From: Perca fluviatilis | Taxonomy: Eukaryota > Chordata > Actinopteri > Perciformes > Percidae | NCBI RefSeq assembly: GCF_010015445.1 | Contig: NC_053119.1 | Span: 21,165,050-21,229,049, forward strand | Length of the DNA: 64,000 nt | Direction: 5' to 3' | In this document: positions 55,177 through 64,000 of the stretch, in pieces | Layout of the letters: every line of letters begins with the position of its first letter | Position numbering within the stretch: the stretch's first letter is position 1 | The notes under the pieces: generated by a model | What the model saw: only the letters and a program-made list of their open reading frames with translations | What the model was told of the DNA's origin: nothing | The model's database searches: none | Position numbers and translations under genes: made by a program

Positions 55177-58100
55177 ATACAGGGGATTGAGCAATGAGTT
55201 GTTGGCATTCAGGGACACTTTTTATATTTACTGTTAATACAAATCAACTACTTTTGTGAACAATAAGATGGATGTTTTTTGTGATTACTTTTAGATTTCC
55301 CCTCCATATTTGAGGTATAAATGTACAAGTAAGAAGGTGAGAAAAATAATGGTTTAGGATTATTTTTCAGGCTTGACTACAATCAAATGTTCACATTCAC
55401 TACAAAAACAGCAGTAATCGTCACAATGTTAGTAGCTGCATCTAATCATTTTAGGGAACCTATGTAATTATCCAATTACTACTACTAAGTCTTATCGCTT
55501 TGATTCATTTTGTTGCACCAGATGTTTCTGTCCCTTAGATCTTCTCATCTGGTCCACTTTTCTATTGTTTTACATGCCAGTACAAAAGCCTTATGAAGCT
55601 TTTTGTGTAGTATTTGTACTATATGTATATTAAATTTGTCACAGGATAATTGCTTGCTTTCTACAATATCATTACAACGTCTTTCTTAAGAGATGTTTTA
55701 AGTCCTCTGAGACAAATGTGGCTTAATAACTTAATATTTGTTTACTGAGAAAAAAATTATTGTTTTAATAATTTCAAACAGCAGCATCTTGAATGACAAA
55801 AATCACAAACGGAAGAGAATGTTCTTGCTATTTCAAGAAACTGAGACTTTTACAATGTCAGAAAAACAATCTACTTTTCAAATGTTTGCATTTAAAAATG
55901 ATAGAAATGCTGGATTATGTAGTTTTAGTGGAATTGTCTTTTCCCTTTGCTCCAGAGCAAAGTTGGTCTCAATTTCCTTCACTTCTATTTCATACCAACA
56001 GTACATTTGAAGACAAACTGTACTACTACATGTTTCAGTGTTCCATGATATTTGAAAATCTGAGCACAACAAGCTCTAATGCAAAATTCAAATGCAGATA
56101 TGACAAAAACTTTCACAGAGTGGTTATTTTTCCAAGCAGTGACAAATCATTCAGTAGGTTTTTGCTGCCTTGGCAGAGGATGGCCATTAAATAGAGCTAT
56201 ATGATCCACTAGTATTACACTACATAACTGGTAATGATAAACCGTGGGGTAAGTTGTAGCCTCTCAGCCTTCATACAATTTAATTGAGCCATCAAAAGTG
56301 ACCTTTCAACGATGCTGGACAGAATGACAACACTATTTTTGGCACTATTTAGTTTTATATATTATTCACATTGCTAAAAAATCTACTAAAAAGATGGATA
56401 CTGAATTTGTCTTTATGGTGATTACAGAGCGAGATGCATAGATGCAGAGTAAAAAAATGGTGAGGGACCATCAGAAAAATTAATAATTGTAATGCAGAAA
56501 CTGTAACAATAATGTGGGAGTTGAAACTATAATTCAGGAATTATAAGAGTGATTTCATTCAGATAGCCTATATTATCTGAGCTGTGCTCTTATAAATACA
56601 GATGTTATTGCCTTCTTTTAGTTATATTTTTTCTAGCTGCAGTTACAATTCTTTACAGCAGAACTTAGTTAAATATTTGATTACAAAATGCTGTGGCTGG
56701 ACTGGACATGACATAACACTATCAAGTCAGATATTGACGCAGGGTAACATGCTTATTAAACAATCAAACATTAGAAAACCCCCACAAATCAAAGGCACAT
56801 TACCAACACTAACGTTAAGAGTTTCAGGGATGTCTGCTTCTTTAGAAATTTGCTTATTCCAAAGGAGCTATTGGCTGTCCCCTGGGTGGATCAACAGTAA
56901 CACCACCAGCGTCACTGTGCCATTCTTTGCTCACTAGCAGCACACACGCACATCAGATAAAAGCACACTGACTTCCTACTTTTTTCCCAGGAAGCTTTAG
57001 GCCTACATTTTGGAGTGGGAGAGGAGTAAAGAAAGGGGCATGCAGCAGGTGTTGTAGTTATACAGAAAGCAAAGGGATTGGGAAAGGGAATAACAAGTCT
57101 GGCTGAGTTCAGGCAGCCGCTGCAGTAATAGGAGACAACCTGCCCCTCCCTCTGTCAGCTTGCCCCCTGACTTTTGGCCTTCTCTTTAGCGTACAGCAAG
57201 GGCAGCTGGCCTGACTCATACAGACCGTCATCTGTAGACCATCAGCATGTCGGATATGGTGAAGCAATAAAGAACACGTGCTTGGGCACAAAAAGTAAAT
57301 CTACTGAACGTACTTCAGAGTGTAGAGACTGCTCTGCAACCTCTGAACAAATCAAGATTATCTATAAACAATAAAAGCAAACATTTGGTACATGACTTTT
57401 ATTGGCTGTGATCTTGTGGTGCTCATTATGAGGCATTTCCTGCTTCTCATAGAAAATAAATCAACGGCAGGTGCTCCACCAGCTTGATAATGAGGTGATA
57501 ATAATGAAGCAATAATCATGTTATGTTTCTTGGGTGATGTACGCCTCTAAGCATTACCTTTGAATACTCTTGCTTCCATTTCCATTTGACATATCCACTG
57601 GTAATGAATTGATGTTTGATTGCATCTTTTATAACAATTAAATAAAACAATTCACTTTGCAAAAGTTGGTCGTCAATATCTGACTTTCAAATTTTGCATC
57701 ACACTACAGGGGACTACATTTCAAGGTGGTTCTATTAACTCTGATGTTTTCTGGTGATATAGCATCCTTATGCATCAGAAAATCAGATACAAGATATTCT
57801 GTTCTTCAGTCCTGCACATTCTCAGTTTCTCGAGTCAGCATGTTCCTCTGGGGAGTTTTATTAACTTGATACTATACGTCAGTGTTTGCGAGCAATAATT
57901 TTGACCCGAACAATTTCTATAATGGTTGGAGGGCTTATTTCCAAAATATCTTTGCTGGAGCTGCTGCCAGAATGTAATTCAATTACCTTGTCACTTAAAA
58001 CTCCTTGGCATCTACTACATGAAGCAACCTTTCCTGACAGATCTACATGTATTAAGATGACAGCCACCACACTTTCTTGTGCATCATTATCATGTATTTT

Positions 58101-59756
58101 TATATAAGCAAGAGTGTACAATGTGATCTCTTTTAAACAATGCTGGTACAGTGTAATCATGTTTTTGCTTAATGAAGAGGTACTTCTACTTATTTTACTT
58201 TTATAGACCTAATGTTGGCTCTATCCTAAAGGTATCACAATGTGTAGGGTAGTTTAGCTAAAAGCGAAACAGTATGCATTTAGGGAAGATTTAAAATTGG
58301 AGCTTTAAATGTGTGCACCTGACTGTACAGATAGGTACAACTACCTTACGTCACCTTCACACTGGCACTTGAAATCAGCTCCGATGCGGTTGCGAAACGA
58401 CCGGAAGTCATTCATTTCCTATGGAGATTTGCAGACCACATGCGAATGGGTCCGGTCAGCTAGCCTGAGCTCGCTAGCTCAAGTGAATTGACGTTAGATG
58501 AGAGGTCTCAGCTGAGAGTTCATAGAGAATTAAACATTCAGACACTGACAGAATGAGTCGATCTCTCTGCCATTTTTTTTCTACTCCCGATTTCTACTAT
58601 TACGACGCTTTCAGCGGTGTAGTACGACATCCATTGGGGGCACATTGCGTATTACGGAGCTGATTTTAATTGCCAGTGTGAAGGCGGTGTTAGTCTGTGT
58701 CTGCAATGTCTTGGAGCACAGCCTGAAAACAAAAGGAAGTCACTGCAAAACACTGATGTCACAGAATCACGGACAACCAACAGAGGAGCTGCAGTGTGAG
58801 CCTAGTCCCTGTCTACTTTTACACACAATATACTGTATAATGACTCAAACAACACTTGCAGAGTATTTACAGAATACTTTCAAATGCATGCTCAAAGTGA
58901 ATCAATGAACATAGCCTACATGATATGGAATACAAAATAGCCATATATTATGAAGTATTCTTATTCAAGCTAATAGCTCTTTATAAACCAATTTCCCTAG
59001 ACAATAAATACTATCTATTATAGTACATCTTAAAACCAAGTAAGAAATGAAAACATTCAAACAAGTGATTACTAATGGACCCCAGTCCAGATTATAACCA
59101 ATAACAAACAACACATGACCGAATAGTTAACAACCATAGACTGTATTTAAATAGGTGATAACTAATAATGTGAAACAATGAATTCCAAATGTATCCAACA
59201 CCTTGGCAAGCCCTGTCCATGACGCTAAGACTGTGTTTCCACACTGACAAACTTCAGCAACTCCATTCAGGCACACACATTACATTTGACCAATAACAAG
59301 CAATCATAACCACATCAGCAATTGCACAGTAACGTTATGTTTGTACAGGCCAGCCCAGGCATTATGGCATCAGGAAAGCCAGTGAACAAAGAGAAGGCAG
59401 GGAGTGTTTGACACACCTACCGATAGTTGAAGAAGACCGCTGTCCCAATCATAGTGGCGAAGTGATCACTTCTCCACTGGGCTTGAGGTCTTCCACCAGA
59501 CCACCTCAGACGACTCCAGTGACACTCACATGTCCACCAACTTCGTCCTTTTTCCGTAGGTCCATTTTGAAAGTAGCTAACATTAGGCCTCCCTTTCTAC
59601 TCTCAGTAATTTATTTTGCAGCAGTTTTTTTCTCAAAAGTGCTAGCTTAGCGCTAACAACAACGTTAGTCTTTAAAAACACGGCATAACGTTAGTTAGCT
59701 AGCTGATGGAAAACTAGCTAACTTGGTGTTTCATTTGAATTAAGCTGCTAGTTAAT
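55177..59756. other. Intergenic with one MITE
   Basis: After the receptor 3' end the sequence is AT-rich without supported exons. A MITE occupies 58348-58692. The stretch 59630-59755 is rich in AACGTTAGC/GCTAGC-like words, common around fish promoters and repeats, but no gene start can be shown. Confidence 0.55.
58348..58692. mobile_element. 345-bp MITE with about 36-bp inverted ends
   Basis: The left end at 58348-58383 (ACGTCACCTTCACACTGGCA then CTTGAAATCAGCTCCG) faces the right end at 58654-58692, whose reverse complement reads TAACACCGCCTTCACACTGG then CAATTAAAATCAGCTCCG. Interior noncoding. Confidence 0.75.
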
Positions 59757-60606
59757 TTTTCAATTTCAATTTCAATTTCAATTTCAATTTTATTTATAGT
59801 ATCAAATCATAACAAGAGTTATCTCTTGACACTTTACAGATAGAGTAGGTCTAGACCACACTCTATAATTTCCAAAGCCCCAACAATTACAGTAATTCCC
59901 TCAAGAGCAAGCATTAGCAGTGACTGTTGCGACAGTGGCATGGAAAAACTCCCTTTTAGGAAGAAACCTCGGCAGACCCAGACTCTTGGTAGGTGGTGTC
60001 TGACGGGGCCGGTTGGGGGTGTGATGAACAGTGGCAATAATAGTCACATTAAAGATAATGGAACAGTGACTTCGAAGGTAGTTGTTGTAGTTCATGTCAT
60101 AGCAGGGCACATCGTGTCATACTGAGTAGTGCAGTCTCCTATACCGGATCCTGACTACTCTGTGTGTATGAACATCCCAGCAGGGCGTTGCGGGATGTAA
60201 CGTGGCACTGCAGAGCACGGGTGGATGCAGCGGACGCAGCAGGATGCGGCTGGGCATTGCAGGGAATCGCAGAGCATAGCTATGGACATCAAGGAGTAAA
60301 CCCCCCGACAGGATGCATACAAAAGGAAACAAGTGAAAACAGAGATGAGAGAGCAGCTCAGTGTCTCATAGGAAGGAAGGAACTAGTCTAGAATTATAAT
60401 AGCATAACTAAGAGAGGCAGGTTAGCTTAGAGAGACGTGCCGGATCTGGTTTGAACTCTCCCCCTGCCGAATCGGGCTGTACTGGCTTGCTCTCCTCTAC
60501 TCACTACTATATTATTGATTATATATAAATAAATCTATTGACTTATAAAGAAGCAAGTAAACCGGGTATGAAGAGAAGGGGGGCCGGGTGCGGCAACTCC
60601 TCACCC

Positions 60607-61668
60607 CTAACTATAAGCTTTATCAAAGAGGAGGGTTTTCAGTTTACTCTTAAATGTGGTGACGGTGTCTGTCCCCCGAACCCAGACTGGGAGCTGGTTC
60701 AATAGGAAAGGAGCCTGGTAGCTGAAGGCTCTGGCCCCCAGTCTACTTTTAGAGACTCTAGGAACCACAAGTAACTCTGCATTCTGGGAGCGCAGTGCTC
60801 TAGTGGGACAATAAGGTACTAAGAGCTGTTCTAGATAGGATGGTGCTTGACCATTTAGGGCTTTGTAGGTCAGGAGAAGGACTTTAAAGTCAATCCTGAA
60901 TTTTACAGGAAGCCAATGCAGAGAAGCTAATATGGGAGAAATATGATCTCTTTTCTTAGTTCTTGTCAGAACACGCGCTGCAGCATTCTGGATCAGCTGA
61001 AGAGTCTTAAGGGACTTATTTGAGCAACCTGACAGTAGGGAATTACAATAATCCAGCCTGGAAGTAACAAATGCATGGACTAGTTTTTCAGCATCGTTTT
61101 GAGACAGAATATTCCTAATTTTGGCAATGTTACGAAGATGAAAAAAGGCTGTTCTTGAGCTTTGTTTTATATGGGCGTTAAAGGATATATCCTGATCAAA
61201 AATAACTCCTAGATTTCTGACAGTAGTGCTGGAGGCCAGGACAATACCATCCAGAGTAGCTATATCTTTAGATAATGAAGTTTGGAGGTGTTTAGGGCCC
61301 AGCACAATAACTTCAGTTTTGTTAGAGTTTAACATCAGAAAATTGTAGGTCATCCAGGATTTTATATCTTTAATGCATGCTTGAAGTTTAGCTAACTGAC
61401 TGTTTTCGTCTGGTTTGATTGACAAGTATAATTGGGTGTCATCCGCATAACAGTGATAGTTAATTGAGTGTTTCCTAATAATATTACCAAGAGGAAGCAT
61501 ATATAAGGAGAATAGAATTGGTCCAAGCACTGAGCCTTGTGGAACGCCATGGCTAACTTTAGCGTACTTGGAGGATTTATCATTAACATTAACAAATTGA
61601 GATCGATCAGAGAAATAGGACTTAAACCAGCTTAGTGCGATTCCTTTAATGCCGACTAAGTGTTCCAA
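60607..61668 (-). pseudogene. LINE reverse transcriptase, C-terminal part
   Basis: A 353-codon frame. GVPQGSVLGPILFSLYMLPL (residues 41-60) is the RT block 4 region and CYADDTQLY (73-81) carries the catalytic Asp pair. The tail has the usual thumb/C-terminal region (LDYCNSLLSG, AARVLTRTKKRDHISPILAS, LHWLPVKFRIDFK) ending LKTLLFDKAYS. Intact in itself but separated from its N-terminal part by a frame break at about 61660-61710. Confidence 0.9.
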
Positions 61669-62838
61669 TCTCTGTAACAGGATGGCATGGTCAATAATGC
61701 AGCACTAAGATCTAGTAAAACGAGTATGGAGACAAGTCCTCTGTCTGCAGCAGTTAGAACGTTGTTAGTAATTTTCACCAGTGGCGTCTCTGTGCTATGA
61801 TGCTTTCTAAATCCTGATTGAAAGTCTTCAAATAAACTGTTGCTATGGAGAAAATCACATAACTGATTAGCAACTACCTTCTCAAGGATCTTGGAGAGAA
61901 AGGGAAGGTTAGATATAGGTCTATAGTTTCCTAAGACCTCAGGATCGAGGGTGGGTTTTTTCAGAAGAGGTTTTATCACAGCTACTTTAAATGACTGCAG
62001 TACATAACCTGTTAATAAGGACATATTGATCATATCTAGTAGTGAAGTGTTAACCACGGGTAATGCTTCTTTGAGTAGCCTTGTAGCACCATCTACACAA
62101 TTGTCAATTTGAGAGGGACTAAAGTTTACATAAAGGTCCTCTGTTGTATTAAAGCATGGTAATGAGTTTAGTGCTGTTGGAATATCTTCCTTAAATTTAG
62201 CTATAGCACTGTCAGATAGGCATCTAGTGTAGAAGCTTTTATCTAATTTCGTATAATCGGGTATTAAGAATTCGAAAGTTATTAATAAGTGGTCTGATAA
62301 TGAAGGATTTTGCGGGAATACTATTACATCTTCAATTTTGATGCCATATGCCAGCACAAGGTCGAGGGTGTGGTTAAAACAGTGCGTGGCCTCATGAGCA
62401 CTCTGACTGAAACCAATTGAATCTAGTAGTGAGTTGAAAGCAGTACTAAGGCTATCATTGTCAACAGCCACATGGATATTAAAATCACCTACAATAAGTA
62501 CTTTGTCTGATTTTAGGACTACAGATGATAAAAACTCTGAGAATTCCGATAAAAATTCAGAATATGGACCTGGTGCTCGGTAGACAACAGCAAATATAAT
62601 TGGCTGTACTGATTTCCATGTTGGATGTTGAAGATTAAGAACAAGGCTTTCAAAAGAGTTATAATTTAGTTTAGGTTTAGGATTAATTAACAGGCTTGAA
62701 TCAAATATGGCTGCAACTCCCCCTCCTCGGCCTGAGCTTGTAGGAATTTGAGTATTAATATGACTGGGAGCAGTGGCTTCATTTAGACTAACATATTCTT
62801 CATGGCCCAGCCAGGTTTCAGTAAGACAGAATAGATCA
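61656..62838 (-). pseudogene. LINE endonuclease end and reverse transcriptase N-terminal part
   Basis: An open frame from the truncation point at about 62838 through the endonuclease end ([13 protein letters not shown], about 62500-62450), a linker, and RT blocks: [55 protein letters not shown] and LVLLDLSAA. Just after the motif A aspartate the frame shifts, ending at 61656 in [10 protein letters not shown]. The matching downstream residues continue in the next frame, consistent with a small deletion (I estimate 7 nt). Non-functional as it stands. Confidence 0.85.
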
Positions 62839-62874
62839 AGTTAACTTAGTTAACTTCCAGTTGTTTCATTATTG

Positions 62875-63186
62875 TTAAAGGAATACGCCACCATTTGTTG
62901 AAATAGGGCTTATCACGGTCTACCCTGGCTGTAGATAGGTGGGCCAACGCATTTTTTGTCTCATTGCAAGTAATTAGGTTATTTTTTTGTCTTTTGTTGG
63001 CTCACTTTTACTCACAACATGCTAACCGGCAACATAGGATTCCATTCACTACGCTAAGCTAACTAGCGGTGGCGCTGCCGGTGTTGCACCGGACTAAAAC
63101 AATGCAAAATGCATTGGCCCACCTATCTACAGCTAGGGGAGACCGTGATAAGCCCTATTTCAACAAACGGTGGCGTATCCCTTTAA
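62875..63186. mobile_element. 312-bp foldback MITE with about 85-bp arms
   Basis: The left end TTAAAGGAATACGCCACCAT (62875) and the right end ACGGTGGCGTATCCCTTTAA (ends 63186) begin long inverted arms. AAATAGGGCTTATCACGGTC in the left arm is matched by GACCGTGATAAGCCCTATTT at right, and both continue through TGTAGATAGGTGGGCCAA and its complement. The arms are nearly identical, so the copy is young or under conversion. Noncoding. Confidence 0.9.
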
Positions 63187-64000
63187 GCCACATTGCTGTA
63201 GCTTAAGTCCATCATTAATGTTAACAGTTTCTGTCAGTGAAATTATGTTAGTACTGTAGTTAATCAAGGGAAGCCACCTTCACCTGGCCTCTAGGTGGTT
63301 GACTTGAAATGATACTTCTATTGCGGCACAATACCATCGTTCACCACGTTGCAATCCAGAGGGGCGCTGTTTCACACAATTAAAACTGTGGTAGATACAA
63401 ATATAGTAACGCTAAATGTTGCATTATCATATTATGATGAAGAAAATTGTTTATTTTTATGAGAAGGACGGTACACGCAGCAAGTTTAAATAAAAGGGTG
63501 CTTCCCATAGTTTCTGGGAAAAAACACCACTAGTGATTATCTGCCGTTTACTGCTGGAGAGCCATTAACCGTTAAAAGTGCTGTAGGTAGGATGGCGAAG
63601 ATCCAGGACTTTAATTTAAACATCGACAACTTCTCAGTCCCTCCCCCCTTTCCGCTAAAGCCCAAAACGGTCTCCTAAGCCCCACAAGGGAGAATGAATG
63701 CTCTGCATGAGCAGTGATTGACACACAGTTAGACACCCACCCTGGCCCTGATTGGTGCATCTATAAACCAATGGTACTATATCAGAGCTGTGTGGCAAAT
63801 GTCTGCCACTCAAAATGAATATTGCTTAATGAAACCTAAAACTAAAAGTAATGGGTCAAATTGGATGTTTATGCAATAGAAATTACATGGCAATCCTGTC
63901 AAGTATTATAACAAAGACTATAGTCAAATTCTAAATTAGGTAGAGAAGAGTTAATGCATTTTATTTTGTTTGATAAAATAATTTTTCTCTCTCTTTCATT
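63187..64000. other. Intergenic end of window
   Basis: No coding exon. It contains a truncated inverted copy of the golt1b intron 3 MITE (63572-63765) and AT-rich DNA. Confidence 0.6.
63572..63765. mobile_element. Truncated copy of the 3117-3493 MITE, opposite orientation
   Basis: Begins GTTAAAAGTGCTGTAGGTAG and runs through AAGATCCAGGACTT, AAAACGGTCTCCTAAGCCCC and GAATGAATGCTCTGCATGAG to CTGATTGGTGCATCTATA, the reverse complement of about 3280-3493. The other end is missing or diverged. Confidence 0.75.

Larger units (their letters stand above)
59749..62853 (-). mobile_element. 5'-truncated L2/CR1-like LINE, minus orientation
   Basis: A non-LTR retrotransposon read right to left. The endonuclease C-terminal part (about 62838-62460) contains TETWLGHEE and the block ending VGDFNIHV. 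The reverse transcriptase follows (62470-60607). The 3' UTR (about 60606-59790) ends in ATAAATAAAATTGAAATTGA tandem hexamers at about 59757-59800. The 5' end is missing inside the endonuclease. A possible 7-bp target duplication TAGTTAA lies at 59749-59755 and 62847-62853. Clade assignment to L2/CR1-like is by general resemblance (CYADDTQLY motif, tail form) and is not secure. Confidence 0.9.

Overview
The window is vertebrate nuclear DNA, almost certainly from a percomorph (perch-like) teleost. Genes are split by GT-AG introns. The intergenic DNA holds typical fish repeats: foldback MITEs ending TTAAAGG...CCTTTAA, LINE tails and long TA/CA microsatellites. The gene order golt1b - spexin - ldhb matches the linkage on human 12p12. 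All exon boundaries were derived by hand from reading frame and splice signals; no search or alignment was run.

Layout. 1-2024: noncoding, with a ZNF143/NRF1-like promoter at about 540-780, then the golt1b promoter. 2025-5378 (+): golt1b, 5 coding exons, 138 aa. 8017-9092 (+): spexin precursor, 5 coding exons, 103 aa. 10812-16744 (-): ldhb, 7 coding exons, 334 aa. 22007-24182 (-): tmpo (LAP2, membrane-anchored form), 6 exons, 368 aa. 24183-50054: about 26 kb nearly free of genes, with one plausible unassigned coding exon at about 30375-30646. 50055-51125 (+): pthlh (PTHrP), 2 coding exons, 164 aa. 54253-55176 (+): a 307-aa rhodopsin-class receptor of peptide-receptor type that I cannot assign to an ortholog. 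59757-62846 (-): a 5'-truncated, frameshifted LINE with endonuclease and reverse transcriptase. Foldback elements follow to the end.

The genes are not an operon and share no pathway. Two encode secreted peptide hormones (spexin, PTHrP) and one a likely peptide receptor. The rest are housekeeping: Golgi transport, lactate metabolism and the nuclear envelope. No new multi-gene system was found. The points most worth checking are the altered processing site after the spexin peptide (Gly-Gln-Arg, not Gly-Arg-Arg), the receptor's Thr-Arg-Ala in place of Asp-Arg-Tyr, a GC-AG intron in ldhb, the unassigned exon near 30.5 kb, and several well-preserved foldback elements, including a perfect 24-bp hairpin at 38325-38384.
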